DNA of 64,000 nucleotides from Natronomonas moolapensis 8.8.11. GTDB lineage: Archaea; Halobacteriota; Halobacteria; Halobacteriales; Haloarculaceae. The stretch is from assembly GCF_000591055.1 (NCBI RefSeq), contig NC_020388.1, positions 2,170,001 through 2,234,000 of the forward strand, given 5' to 3'. A program made the position numbers and the translations under genes. The notes below the pieces were generated by a model that saw nothing but the letters and a program-made list of their open reading frames with translations, was not told the DNA's origin and did no database searches. Below, piece after piece: positions 33,671 to 42,800 of the stretch; positions within the stretch are counted from its first letter, which is position 1; every line of letters starts with the position of its first letter.

Positions 33671-34470
33671 GTTCGTACGTCGGTCGACGGCGACAAAAGC
33701 GCGGTGGAGTGCGGAGACCCTTCGGTTCCCGGTTCCGTTCGGGGCGTTTTGTATGGTTCCGTTCGACCGACGTCCGGCGCGACGGCGCGTTCGGCCGGGA
33801 CAGAGTGCAGCCAGTCGGATTCCAGCGGCGTCTGAACTGCCTCGGGCACGACGAGAACGCGAACCGCCGCTCTGTATGGCGGTTTCGATAGTCTCATCCG
33901 GTCGTAGCGTACGCGATCGATGAAAAACTATTCATCGGCCCACGTCGACACACGAGTCGGGAACAGTCGGCGTCGGCACGCCCTGGGTGCGGGTGACACC
34001 CGCAGATCGTACTGCCACCGCCACGCGGCTCCGCCATCCCAACGCGCCCACGAAAGTTGAGTCACTGTTCCCACATTTGCCGTCCGCTCCCCACTCGTCC
34101 TCGTTCGTCGGTACGGGTCGGCGCGGCAACGACCGGGCGTTCCCTCGGCCCGACCGCTCGGCACCTGGCGTAGACGGACGTCCCAACCGACGCCGGTCCC
34201 GATACGTAGGCTTCAGCACAGCTCCCCGTACGAACCCGCGGTGCGTTCGAGCGGGACCGGGAGAGTCACACGACCGGTGACCGTCGTCGCCTCCGCTCGG
34301 TTTCCCTCGGCTCCCCGTTGCTCGCCCGGCAACACCGGTTATTCCGTGGCGAAATACGTCCGATGGTACCGAAGCGGACGCTTTACACCCACGGGCGCCG
34401 GTCGTCGTCTCACGGTCCACCGCACGGTCTCGCCGCGTCGGCGGAGCGTACAAAAAGGATCGCGTCGGCG
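33671..34470. other. 800-bp stretch without a convincing gene
   Basis: Open frames here are Arg/Ser/Pro-rich, overlap on both strands and lack the acidic bias of haloarchaeal proteins. Visible structures are a 7-bp inverted repeat CGATGAA/TTCATCG (33918-33937), a second one TGCGGGT/ACCCGCA (33988-34004), and AACCGCC/GGCGGTT (about 33859-33881). The SDR promoter is at the left end and the thermosome terminator at the right. Candidates are a decayed gene or an unrecognised RNA; I see no tRNA. Confidence 0.5.
34451..34458 (-). terminator. Oligo-T terminator after the thermosome gene
   Basis: The minus strand reads CCTTTTTG about 15 nt after the thermosome stop codon, the usual form of an archaeal T-run terminator. 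Confidence 0.45.
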
Positions 34471-36051
34471 TTACTCGGCGGAGATGACGTCGTCGATGCG
34501 GGCGATCATCGTCGCCGCCTCGGTCGCGGACTCGACGGCTTCGCGCTTGACCGCGGCGGGATCGAGGATGCCGTGCTCGACGGGGTCACCGACGTCCCCG
34601 GACTGTCCCTCGCTGATCAGACCCGCACGTCCTTCGGCGTCGTGGGTCGACCGGAGCTCGACTAGGGCGTCGATGGGATCCATACCGGTGTTCTCCGCGA
34701 GCGTCCGCGGGAGGACGTCGACGGCGTCGGCGAACGCCTCGATGGCGAGTTGTCTGCGGCCCTCGACGCTGGCGACGCTGGTCCGGACGTGGTCTGCGAT
34801 CGCGACCTCCGTCGCGCCGGCGCCGGGGACGACGCCGCCGGCGTCGAGCGCGGCGGTGACGACGTCGAGCGCGTCACGGAGCGCGCGCTCGAGTTCGTCG
34901 GCGACGTGTTCGGTGCCGCCCCGGGCGAAAACCGTGACCGTCTCGGCGGCGGCGCCGCCCTCGACGAACGCGAGGTCGTCGTCACCGAAGGACTCGACGC
35001 GGACGGTCTCGGCGCTGCCGAGGTCGTCGCTTTCGAAGTCACTCAGCGTGCCGACGGTCGAGGCACCGGTCGCGCGGGCGACCGAGCGGGCCTCGTCGTC
35101 GTCGACGGAGTCGAACGCGAGGACGCCCTCCTTGGCGAGGTACGAGGCGACGAGGTCGTCGACGTCGCCCGTGACGAACGCGACGTCGACGCCGGCGTCC
35201 GCGACGGATTCGGCGTAGCCACGGAGTTCCGATTCCTCGGCCTCGATGGCGGCGTTGAGTTGGTCGACGTCGGTGATGTCGTACTCGGCGTCGATCTCGG
35301 CCTCGCGGACCTCGAGGTCGAGATCGAAGACGCCGATCGAGGCGTCTTCGACGGCCGTCGGCATGTCGTCGTGGAGCGGCTCCTCCTCGCTGACGACGCC
35401 CTGGACGAGTTCGGTGGCCGACGCGCCGGCTCCCGTCTGCGTTCGGATCGTGATGGCGTCGCGGTCGACGCCGTCGTCGGATTGGACCTGCTGGACCGCG
35501 GCGACGACCGTCTCGGCGAGGGACGCGGCGTCCATGTCGCCGGTTCCCTTGCCGGTCATCGAGGACTCGGCGACCGACTCAAGGCTCTCGTCGTCGAGGT
35601 CGTCGGCCAGCGTGACGTCCTCGATGGCTTCGAGGGCGAGGGTTGCGGCCTCCCGGTACCCCTCGACGATCGTCGTCGGGTGGATGTCGTCGTCGATGAG
35701 GTCCTCGGCCTGGGCGAGCAACTGCCCCGCGAGCACGGAGGCGGTCGTCGTCCCGTCGCCGACCTCTTCTTCTTGTGTCTCGGCGACTTCGACGATCATC
35801 TGGGCCGCGGGGTGTTCGATGTCCATCTCCTGAAGGATCGTCGCGCCGTCGTTCGTGATGACGACGTCCCCGGAATCGGAGACGAGCATCTTGTCCATCC
35901 CGCGCGGGCCGAGCGTCGTGCGTACCGACTCGCTGACGGCCTTTCCGGCCGTGATGTTCGACGACTGGGCGTCCTTGCCCCGGGTGCGTTCTGTGTCCTC
36001 GTTGAGAATGAAAAGCGGCTGTCCGCGTCGCTGGCGCATCTGCTGTGACAT
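34471..36051 (-). CDS. Thermosome (group II chaperonin) subunit
   Basis: 526 aa from the ATG at 36051 ([16 protein letters not shown]). Diagnostic ATPase motifs are [12 protein letters not shown] near residue 45, [13 protein letters not shown] near 60, [12 protein letters not shown] near 92, and [15 protein letters not shown] in the C-terminal equatorial domain. It forms the double-ring archaeal chaperonin that folds cytosolic proteins. Its C-terminus (…[10 protein letters not shown]) lacks the long Gly/Met repeat seen in some haloarchaeal paralogues. The TATA box is unusually strong. No other thermosome gene is in the window. Confidence 0.97.
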   Translation of the reverse strand: MSQQMRQRRGQPLFILNEDTERTRGKDAQSSNITAGKAVSESVRTTLGPRGMDKMLVSDSGDVVITNDGATILQEMDIEHPAAQMIVEVAETQEEEVGDGTTTASVLAGQLLAQAEDLIDDDIHPTTIVEGYREAATLALEAIEDVTLADDLDDESLESVAESSMTGKGTGDMDAASLAETVVAAVQQVQSDDGVDRDAITIRTQTGAGASATELVQGVVSEEEPLHDDMPTAVEDASIGVFDLDLEVREAEIDAEYDITDVDQLNAAIEAEESELRGYAESVADAGVDVAFVTGDVDDLVASYLAKEGVLAFDSVDDDEARSVARATGASTVGTLSDFESDDLGSAETVRVESFGDDDLAFVEGGAAAETVTVFARGGTEHVADELERALRDALDVVTAALDAGGVVPGAGATEVAIADHVRTSVASVEGRRQLAIEAFADAVDVLPRTLAENTGMDPIDALVELRSTHDAEGRAGLISEGQSGDVGDPVEHGILDPAAVKREAVESATEAATMIARIDDVISAE

Positions 36052-36080
36052 GTTCAGTTCATATGTCGTCAGCGGTTCTA

Positions 36081-36087
36081 TATAAAA
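36081..36087 (-). promoter_or_regulatory. TATA box of the thermosome gene
   Basis: Minus-strand TTTTATA, about 33 nt before the ATG at 36051, in an AT-rich pocket, as expected for a strongly expressed heat-responsive chaperonin gene. Confidence 0.6.
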
Positions 36088-36144
36088 CCTTCGTAACGAC
36101 CGGAGCACGGTGGGGGCGTCCGGGGGTCGGACTCCGGTGGGTTT

Positions 36145-37041
36145 TTACCTGCGGTCGTGAACGGCGACCGCCCGGTCGGCGCGCGCCGAGAGACCTCGGG
36201 GGTTCCGGCTGGGGCTTCGGTCGGCGTAGCGGGCCCGAAGCCCATCGGCGTATCCGCGCCCCCCACCGAGTACGACGTCCCGGCCGTTCCCGAGCCACGA
36301 CGTCGGTTTGGATTCCCCGCGGAGGACGTCCCGAAACGCCCTGCCTGCGTCCGTCGCGGCGTGTCGAAGCGTCCGGAACGGCACCGTCGGGTGGAGACCG
36401 TAGTTCTTCGCCAGGCGATAGGCAAGCGAGCGATACCGCGCCTGCCAGTCCCGCTCGGCCGTCCCACCGTCGGTGGCGGCCCAGGCGACACACATCCCGG
36501 CCGACCACTCGACCTCGGAGCCGACCCCGGCGATCCGGTGGGCCGCGTCGCGGGCACCGCCCACCTCGAGGTACTCGTCGAACCCGTCGAGTTCCGCCAG
36601 GAGGTCCCGGGTGAACGCGACGTTGCCGCCGTTGAAGTAGGTGACCTGCTGGTCGCGGATCCGCCTAGACTCGATCGTATCGGTCGCGACGCCGGCGTCG
36701 AGTCGTTCGTGTGTCGGGCCGGTTGCGGCGCCGGCTCCCGAAAGCGCCCCCCGAACCGCGTCGAGCCACCCCGGTTCGACCGCCATCGTCGGCGCGAGGA
36801 ACCCGATGGCGTCGCCTCGGGACCGGTCTATTCCGGCGTTTCTGGCGACGTTGATGTTTCGCTCGTCGATTTCGACCAAGACGTCGACGTCGGGCCGATC
36901 GCGCACCATCCCGCTCGTGCCGTCGGTAGAGGGCCCGTTGACCACGACGACCTCGTGGGGTTCCTCGCCGGCGAGCGACTCGAGACAGCCCCGCAACTGG
37001 TCGCGGTCGTTCAGCGTCGAGACCACTACCGAGACATCCAT
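36145..37041 (-). CDS. Family 2 glycosyltransferase
   Basis: 298 aa with a GT-A fold start: MDVSVVVSTLNDRDQLRGCL, then VVVNGPSTDGTSGMV and NINVARNAGIDRSRGDAIGF in place of the usual D-x-D region. The central FNGGNVAFTRDLLAELDGFD matches the acceptor-side motif of GT2 enzymes. A basic C-terminus follows. It probably transfers sugar to a lipid or protein glycan. It lies 52 nt after the methyltransferase gene on the same strand, suggesting a joint role in glycan modification. Confidence 0.85.
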   Translation of the reverse strand: MDVSVVVSTLNDRDQLRGCLESLAGEEPHEVVVVNGPSTDGTSGMVRDRPDVDVLVEIDERNINVARNAGIDRSRGDAIGFLAPTMAVEPGWLDAVRGALSGAGAATGPTHERLDAGVATDTIESRRIRDQQVTYFNGGNVAFTRDLLAELDGFDEYLEVGGARDAAHRIAGVGSEVEWSAGMCVAWAATDGGTAERDWQARYRSLAYRLAKNYGLHPTVPFRTLRHAATDAGRAFRDVLRGESKPTSWLGNGRDVVLGGGRGYADGLRARYADRSPSRNPRGLSARADRAVAVHDRR

Positions 37042-37093
37042 ACCCGACGTAGCGGCGGCGACCGTCAAAAGCCCCGTGTTTGCGCGGCGACGA

Positions 37094-37804
37094 TCACTCG
37101 GGGACGCGCGCGTCCCAGTAGGAGACGGTGGCGATCCGCTCGCCGAGGCCGGTCCCGCGGATCGCCGTATCCGCGGTCCGGAACGGGCGGGCGACCCAGC
37201 CCGGTATCGCCCGGTAGAACCCGTACGGAAGGACGAAGTCGTGATCGGCTCCGGCGAGTTCGAGGCCGGCACCGACGACGAGCTCTTTGGCCTCCCGTTC
37301 GGAGTACAGCCGCGAACCCATCGGGAGCGCCCAGTTATACGTCGAGCGAGCGGAGTAGCGCTTGAACGTGTCGAAAAACACCTGCTCCGTCGCAACACGG
37401 CGCATCTCCGCGATGAACCCCTCGGGGTCGGGAGCGAGGTGAAAAAACCGCATCGCCAGCACGGCGTCGAAGTGGTCGTCCGGGAACGGCAACCGCCCGG
37501 CGTCGCCCTGTATAAACGACAGCGATTCGTCGACACCGGCCGAACGGGCCTTTCGTCGGCCCTGTTCGAGCATCGCCTCGGAGATGTCCATTCCGACGAT
37601 GTCGGCACCGCGGTCGGCGAGCATGACAGTAAATCGGCCGGTCCCGCAGGCCACCTCGAGGATCCGTTTGTCCTCGATGGGGCCGAGGGCATCCAAGACA
37701 GCCTCCTTCTCGCGGCGATCGATGAACCGTCCGCCGCCGGAGAACCGCTTGTCCTCGTAGGACTCCGCGACGTCACTCTCCTGGTACCACTCCTGTCCCT
37801 TCAC
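37094..37804 (-). CDS. SAM-dependent class I methyltransferase
   Basis: 236 aa from a GTG at 37804, chosen because a TATA box is centred 29 nt upstream; longer in-frame starts would lie inside or before that promoter. Motif I is ILEVACGTGRF (48-58), followed by IVGMDISEAMLEQGRRKA and the FDAVLAMRFFHL motif of small-molecule methyltransferases. The family resembles UbiE/bile-type enzymes, but the substrate is unknown. The adjacent glycosyltransferase suggests methylation of a sugar or lipid. Confidence 0.85.
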   Translation of the reverse strand: MKGQEWYQESDVAESYEDKRFSGGGRFIDRREKEAVLDALGPIEDKRILEVACGTGRFTVMLADRGADIVGMDISEAMLEQGRRKARSAGVDESLSFIQGDAGRLPFPDDHFDAVLAMRFFHLAPDPEGFIAEMRRVATEQVFFDTFKRYSARSTYNWALPMGSRLYSEREAKELVVGAGLELAGADHDFVLPYGFYRAIPGWVARPFRTADTAIRGTGLGERIATVSYWDARVPE

Positions 37805-37829
37805 ACTATCCGAATCGATCCGCCTCGAA

Positions 37830-37836
37830 TATAAAA
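37830..37836 (-). promoter_or_regulatory. TATA box of the methyltransferase gene (GTG start)
   Basis: Minus-strand TTTTATA, 29 nt before the GTG at 37804. A second AT-rich element (AATATATAAGG, about 37877-37887) lies further upstream and may serve either direction. Confidence 0.55.
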
Positions 37837-37972
37837 GGCGGTGGATGCGCGCTGGGCGGGCGCCGCCGGTCCCGTCGAATATATAAGGAGTCATTATACA
37901 CACTTGATTCTCCGTATTGTTTTGTTATACATATAGCGAACGTTTACACGTGTGTTTCATACATACGATAAC

Positions 37973-38251
37973 ATGAGCACCACCACGGAGGACCGCTCAC
38001 GCCAGGCCGAATCGCCACTCTCGGATCCGGAGTTCCGCGAGACGCTCCGGGAGCTCCCACCCAGCGCGAAGCTGGTCGCGAAGGTACTCGAGGACGCGAG
38101 ACCACTCTCGCAGGGGCAACTCGCCGAGGAGTCGCTGCTGCCGGATCGAACCGTCCGCTACGCGCTCAACCGTCTCGAGGAGGAGTCGCTCGTCGAGTCG
38201 CGGTACTCCTTCTACGACGCGCGAAAACAGGTCTACTTCCTCGTCGCGTAG
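37973..38251 (+). CDS. Small winged-helix transcriptional regulator
   Basis: 92 aa. After a polar N-terminus comes a compact winged helix (about 25-85): LPPSAKLVAKVLEDARPLSQ, QLAEESLLPDRTVRYALNRL as the recognition helix, and EESLVESRYSFYDARKQVYF as the wing. The pattern is of the MarR/TrmB-like minimal regulators common in haloarchaea. The ATG at 37973 is preferred; an in-frame GTG at 37952 adds seven residues. Its upstream region is strongly AT-rich and shared with the divergent methyltransferase, which it might control. Confidence 0.82.
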   Translation: MSTTTEDRSRQAESPLSDPEFRETLRELPPSAKLVAKVLEDARPLSQGQLAEESLLPDRTVRYALNRLEEESLVESRYSFYDARKQVYFLVA

Positions 38252-38273
38252 CCGTCCCGGGGCCTCGCGAGCG

Positions 38274-39413
38274 TCATTCCGCCCGACCGAACCCGACCCG
38301 CCGAGCGTCGGCCTTGGCCCGCTCTGCGGCCGCCTCGATGTCGAGTGTCGCGACGACCTCGCCGTCGCGGACGAGCGGTTCGAACAGCGACTCGGCCCCG
38401 GGCGGCGCGTCGGCGTCGGCCGCCGCGACGTGGTGGCCGCCCGCCGGCGTCCGGTAGACCGCCTTCCGGCCCGGGAGCTTTCCCCGCTTGGCCGTCGCTT
38501 CGCCGTCGACTTCGACGATATCCAGGGCGAAATCGACTGGGTCGGCGTTCGTGATGTGGCTTCCGACGCCGAAGCCGTCGGCGACGTCGTGGAGTTCCCG
38601 GATCGTCTCCGGCGTGATGCCGCCGCTGACGAAGATGTCGACGTCGTCGTGACCGGCCGCATCGAGCTTCCAGCGGGTCTCCCGGACGATGTGTCTGAAG
38701 TCCCCGCGGCGAGACCCCGTCGTGTCGAGCCGGACGCTGTCGAAGCCCAACTCCGCGGCCCGGACGGCCTCGTCGACTTCGTCGTCGAAGGTGTCACACA
38801 GCGCGATGCGGGGCACGTCGGGTGCGACGGCCTCGTCGAACGCGCGCCAGGCGTCCTCTTGATTGCCCGGCCCGAAACAGAGCATCAACGCGTGCGGCAT
38901 CGTCCCGGCGGCCTCGCGACCCATCAGGTCGCCGGCGGCGACGTGCGAGAAGCCGTCGAACCCCCCGACGAGGGCGCTCCTGTCGACCGTCCCCGCGATG
39001 GAGGGGTGGACGTGACGAGCCCCGAAACTCAAAAGAGACGTCTCGGGGGCCGCCCGCCGGGCCGCAAGCGCAGCCGTCGCCATCGCCGAGGGCTTCGAGA
39101 GGAAGCCGAGCAACGACGTTTCGAGCCGCGCGAACTCGAGGTACGGCCCTTCGATCCGCAGCACAGGACCGCCATCGAACAGCGTCCCTTCGGGGAGCGC
39201 GTCGGCGTCGACGCCGCGTCCCTCGAGGAGCCGAGCGGCGTCGGCCACCCCGGCGAACAGCTCGAACCCCCCCGTGGGGAACTGGTCGGCGGTCACTTCG
39301 ACGGCGACGTGTGGATTCCGGTCGGCGTATTGTAAGGCCTCCTCCGTCCGAAGGAAATACGCGTCCGTCGCCCGCCCCTCCGCGATGGCGGCCTCCGGAA
39401 CGATGTCGAACAT
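38274..39413 (-). CDS. pncB: Nicotinate phosphoribosyltransferase
   Basis: 379 aa of the archaeal NAPRTase branch. Characteristic segments are RTEEALQYADRNPHVAVEV near the N-terminus, SFGARHVHPSI (phosphate binding), CDTFDDEVDEAV, RLDTTGSRRGDF and VSGGITPETIREL (barrel loops contacting PRPP). It converts nicotinate and PRPP to nicotinate mononucleotide in NAD salvage. It converges on the winged-helix gene with a 22-bp gap. Confidence 0.93.
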   Translation of the reverse strand: MFDIVPEAAIAEGRATDAYFLRTEEALQYADRNPHVAVEVTADQFPTGGFELFAGVADAARLLEGRGVDADALPEGTLFDGGPVLRIEGPYLEFARLETSLLGFLSKPSAMATAALAARRAAPETSLLSFGARHVHPSIAGTVDRSALVGGFDGFSHVAAGDLMGREAAGTMPHALMLCFGPGNQEDAWRAFDEAVAPDVPRIALCDTFDDEVDEAVRAAELGFDSVRLDTTGSRRGDFRHIVRETRWKLDAAGHDDVDIFVSGGITPETIRELHDVADGFGVGSHITNADPVDFALDIVEVDGEATAKRGKLPGRKAVYRTPAGGHHVAAADADAPPGAESLFEPLVRDGEVVATLDIEAAAERAKADARRVGFGRAE

Positions 39414-39444
39414 ACCGGTATGTCTCCCCGGATACTCGAAAAAG

Positions 39445-40320
39445 CTACCCTTCCGGGGTTCCGTCCCCGGACGGATCGGGGCTCGGTTCGGTGACCCACC
39501 CGAGGAGGGCGTCCGCGTCGACGTCGAACCCTTGTCGGCCGAAGAAGGCAGCGACGTTGTGACAGTCCCGTTCGAGGAACTCCCGGCTGTTCGGGTGATG
39601 GACCGTGACCGCCTGCCCCAAATCGAGCAGGCAGAGTTCGCCCCCGTGGACGACGAGGTTGTACTCCGAGAGGTCGCCGTGGATCAACCCGGCGGCGTAG
39701 AGGCGGCGCATATACTCGCGGACGACCTCGAACGCCGTCTCGGGGTTCTCGACGTCGACCTCGCTGAGCCGTTTTGCGCGTTGGGTCTCCCCGCCGAGGT
39801 ACTCCATCACGAGGACGTTTCGCTCCATCGCGATCGGTCGCGGCACCCTGACGCCGGCCGCCCGCGCCCGTTCGAGGTTCGCGAACTCCTTTTTCGTCCA
39901 CGCGACGACGACCTTCTTTTTGTCCGAGCCGATCCCCTCGAATCGGGGATCCCCGTCGAGGTACTCCCGCATATGCTGAAAATCGGAGGCGTTGATCCGA
40001 TACACCTTCACCGCGACCTCGCCGTCGGGGGCCAACGCCGTGTAGACGTTCGCTTCCTTGCCCGTCGAGATCGGACCCCCGAACGCGTCGACGTGGCCGT
40101 CCTGGACGAGTTTGTACAGCGCCCCCAGCGTCGCGTCGTCGAAGACCGACGCCTCGACTTTGAACTGTTCGGTGTTTTTGATCCGTTTTCGGAACTCGAG
40201 GAACGCCCGATCCTGCCGGCGGGCGATGCGGTCGGCGTCCGTGTCGGCGACGTCGATGTCGTCCCACTCGTCGCCGTCGACCCCCTCGGCGGGTTCGAGC
40301 AGGCCGTACTCCTCGCTCAT
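39445..40320 (-). CDS. rio1: RIO1-family serine kinase/ATPase
   Basis: 291 aa. The RIO1-specific glycine loop is STGKEANVY (85-93), with the ATP lysine K105 (VAVKVYR). The hinge is VMEYLGGE, the catalytic loop IHGDLSEYNLV (D216) and the metal-binding Asp in LLDLGQ (D233). Rio1 acts in late maturation of the small ribosomal subunit in archaea and eukaryotes. It follows citrate synthase by 59 nt on the same strand and precedes pncB, possibly with shared transcription. Confidence 0.95.
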   Translation of the reverse strand: MSEEYGLLEPAEGVDGDEWDDIDVADTDADRIARRQDRAFLEFRKRIKNTEQFKVEASVFDDATLGALYKLVQDGHVDAFGGPISTGKEANVYTALAPDGEVAVKVYRINASDFQHMREYLDGDPRFEGIGSDKKKVVVAWTKKEFANLERARAAGVRVPRPIAMERNVLVMEYLGGETQRAKRLSEVDVENPETAFEVVREYMRRLYAAGLIHGDLSEYNLVVHGGELCLLDLGQAVTVHHPNSREFLERDCHNVAAFFGRQGFDVDADALLGWVTEPSPDPSGDGTPEG

Positions 40321-40379
40321 TCGTCACTTGTAGGGTCCGGAGAGTCAAAGGGTCACCGGTCGGTCCCTTCGAGGGCGTC

Positions 40380-41516
40380 CTATCGTTCGGCTCTCGGCGT
40401 GACCGACAAGTCCGTGGGGCCGACGTAGCGGGCGCGTGGCCGGATGAGACGGTTGTCGTCGTACTGCTCGAGGACGTGGGCGATCCAGCCGCCGACGCGG
40501 CTCATCGCGAAGATGGGCGTGTAGATGTCGACAGGGATGCCCATCTGGTAGTACGTCGACGCTGAGTAGAAATCGACGTTCGGTGCGAGGCCGTTCTTTT
40601 CTGTGAGGTACTCCTCGATCGCGACCGAGTAGTCGTGCCAGTGTGGCGTCCCCGCGGCCTCGCCGAGCGCCTCCGACTCGGCAGAGAGGATCCTCGCGCG
40701 CGGGTCTTTGACGTCGTAGACGCGGTGGCCGAAGCCGGGAACGCGGTCGCCCGCGTCGAGGCGGTCCTCGACCCACTCGATGGGGTCCTTCCCGGAGTCG
40801 TCGAGTTCGAGCAGCGCTTCCATCACGTCCTGGTTGGCGCCGCCGTGAAGGCTGCCCGAGAGCGTCCCGACCGCCGAGGTGACGGAGGCGTGGAGGTCCG
40901 ACAACGTCGAAGCAGTCACCGTCGCCGAGAACGTCGAGGCGTTCAGGCCGTGGTCGGCGTGGAGCACGAGCGCCATGTCGAACGTCTCAGCGAGGACGTC
41001 GTCCGGTTCCTCGCCGTTGAGCATGTACAGGAAGTTGCTCGCGTGATCGAGGTCCTCGCGGGGCGCGATCGGATCGTCGCCGTCGCGGATCCGCGAGAAG
41101 GCCGCCAGCGCGGTCGGGATCTTGGCCGTGATCCGGCGGCCCTTCCGGAGGTTTGCCGCCTCGTCGGTCGGCTCCGACCCGACGTCGGGATCGTACGCCG
41201 AGAGGTTCGAGACGATGGTCCGAAGCGCCGCCATCGGTTTCTCGTCGGCCTCGGCGAGTTCGCGGACGAGCCGGTGGGCGCCGTCGTCGAGGCCGCGCTC
41301 CTCGGCCATCGACGCCTCGAACGCCGAGAGATCCTCGGTGGTCGGCAACTCGCCGTGCCAAAGCAGATACAGAACCTCCTCGAAGCTCGCGTTCCGGGCG
41401 AGATCGTCGATCGTATACCCACGATACACCAACTCTCCGGCGTCGCCGTCGATGAAGCTCAACGACGATTCCGCGACCAAAACGCCCTCCAACCCTTTTT
41501 TTAGCTCCTCGGTCAT
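40380..41516 (-). CDS. gltA: Citrate synthase
   Basis: 378 aa, the small archaeal/Gram-positive type. Conserved pieces are ESSLSFIDGDAGELVYRGY at the N-terminus, the catalytic His in GSLHGGANQDVM, GFGHRVYDVKDPRA with the second His, and the catalytic Asp in NVDFYSAS followed by MGIPVDIYTPIF. It condenses oxaloacetate and acetyl-CoA into the TCA cycle. The CCTTTTCT stretch about 28 nt upstream of the ATG may be its TATA element. Confidence 0.97.
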   Translation of the reverse strand: MTEELKKGLEGVLVAESSLSFIDGDAGELVYRGYTIDDLARNASFEEVLYLLWHGELPTTEDLSAFEASMAEERGLDDGAHRLVRELAEADEKPMAALRTIVSNLSAYDPDVGSEPTDEAANLRKGRRITAKIPTALAAFSRIRDGDDPIAPREDLDHASNFLYMLNGEEPDDVLAETFDMALVLHADHGLNASTFSATVTASTLSDLHASVTSAVGTLSGSLHGGANQDVMEALLELDDSGKDPIEWVEDRLDAGDRVPGFGHRVYDVKDPRARILSAESEALGEAAGTPHWHDYSVAIEEYLTEKNGLAPNVDFYSASTYYQMGIPVDIYTPIFAMSRVGGWIAHVLEQYDDNRLIRPRARYVGPTDLSVTPRAER

Positions 41517-41633
41517 ATGCTGTCGATTCCTATGGACGGAAGAAAAGGGTTATCGTTTCCATTGAACGATTGTTACTGTTTCGGCCGGCGGGACGTCGTG
41601 TCGGTGGCGGAAACCCCGGCGGTTATCAGTAGG

Positions 41634-41640
41634 CATAATA
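41634..41640 (+). promoter_or_regulatory. TATA-like element of the aspartoacylase-like gene
   Basis: CATAATA centred about 28 nt before the ATG at 41665; it supports that ATG over a TTG six bases upstream. Confidence 0.4.
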
Positions 41641-41664
41641 ACGGCCACGATACGATTTTTGGTA

Positions 41665-42621
41665 ATGACGACCCTCGGTACCGCGACCGCATCGCCCGGT
41701 GAGGCAGACATCGGGCGTCTTCCGGTCGGCGAAGCACGCGATGGCTCCGACGTCGGACTTCCAGTTGCGGTTATCAACGGCCGCCGCGACGGCAAGACGC
41801 TGTTTGTACAAGCGGTCTCGGACGGCGATGAACTCAACGGGCTGGGGGTTATCCGCCGCGTCGTGCCGCAACTCGACCCCGACGAGATCGCCGGCGAGAT
41901 CCTGATCGTCGGCATCGCCAACTACTATGGCTTCCTCGTCGGCGAGCACCGAAACCCGATCGACGACACCAAACTCAACCGGACGTTCCCGGGCAACGAG
42001 TCGGGGACGGCCTCCGAGCGAATCGCCGCCGCGATCTTCGAGGCCGTGACGCGTTCGGACCTCGCGTTGGACCTCCATCAGGGATCGACGTCGTGTATGA
42101 TAAACGAGACCCGGGTCCGGTGTGGCAGCAGACACCGGCTTCACCGCGACTGTCTCGAGCTCGCGAAGGTGTTCGGCTGCGGATACATTCTCGATCTGAA
42201 AGGTCCGGACGGGCAGCTCGCGCGCGCCGGTCCCGACGAGGGCGTCCCGACGATCGATCCCGAGCTCGGCGGCGCTGTCGGGTGGGACGAGACGTCCATC
42301 CAAAAGGGCGTAAAGGGCGTATTCAACGTCCTCTATCATTACGGCTTTCTCGACGGCGAGGTCACGACCGCACCGCAGACCCGCGCGTCCAACTTCGAGC
42401 AGTACGGCTCCCCCGCCGGTGGCCTCGTGAGCTTCGAATTCGACCTCGGCGATGACGTCGAGCGCGGCGACACGATCTTCACCGTCACCGACCCGTTCGG
42501 CACGGTCAAAGCGGACGTGACTGCCGACTCGGACGGTATTTTCTGGCGCCACCGGCGCCTTCCGCAGGTCGCGACCGGCGAGTACGTCTGCTCGGTGGGA
42601 ACGACCATCGACGAGTACTGA
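41665..42621 (+). CDS. Succinylglutamate desuccinylase/aspartoacylase-family protein with altered metal motif
   Basis: 318 aa of the AstE/AspA branch of zinc carboxypeptidases. The fold landmarks are GLPVAVINGRRDGKTLFVQA, IGIANYYGFL-like IVGIANYYGFL, LNRTFPGNESGTASERIA and the second zinc ligand in LALDLHQGS. The first zinc motif, normally H-G-(N/D)-E, reads SDGDELNG here, with Asp in place of His. The C-terminal barrel (GGLVSFEFDLGDDVERGD…) is complete. It may deacylate an N-acyl amino acid or be an inactive relative. Confidence 0.8.
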   Translation: MTTLGTATASPGEADIGRLPVGEARDGSDVGLPVAVINGRRDGKTLFVQAVSDGDELNGLGVIRRVVPQLDPDEIAGEILIVGIANYYGFLVGEHRNPIDDTKLNRTFPGNESGTASERIAAAIFEAVTRSDLALDLHQGSTSCMINETRVRCGSRHRLHRDCLELAKVFGCGYILDLKGPDGQLARAGPDEGVPTIDPELGGAVGWDETSIQKGVKGVFNVLYHYGFLDGEVTTAPQTRASNFEQYGSPAGGLVSFEFDLGDDVERGDTIFTVTDPFGTVKADVTADSDGIFWRHRRLPQVATGEYVCSVGTTIDEY

Positions 42622-42655
42622 CCGGACCGAACGACAGCCGCTTGTCACCCGTTTG

Positions 42656-42663
42656 TTTATATA
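42656..42663 (+). promoter_or_regulatory. Strong TATA-like element with no gene behind it
   Basis: TTTATATA lies 35 bp after the aspartoacylase-like stop and faces about 140 bp that end at the convergent tiaS stop. No acidic reading frame follows. It could serve a small RNA or an antisense transcript into tiaS. Confidence 0.35.
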
Positions 42664-42800
42664 CTCGAACGCGGCCAGACCGTCGCGTGACCTGAGAGAT
42701 CGCCGGCGGCCGATCGAAGCCGTAGCGCGAGGTATCGCCGCCGACCTCCGCGGACTCGCCTGCTCGCCTCATACCTCCGGGATGTCCGGAGCTCCCCCGG

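Noticed and set aside
33495-34453. Frames up to 173 aa in the 800-bp gene-poor stretch and the SDR shadow
   Set aside because: Composition is Arg/Pro/Ser-rich on both strands, as expected from non-coding GC-rich DNA; there are no motifs and no promoter at their starts.
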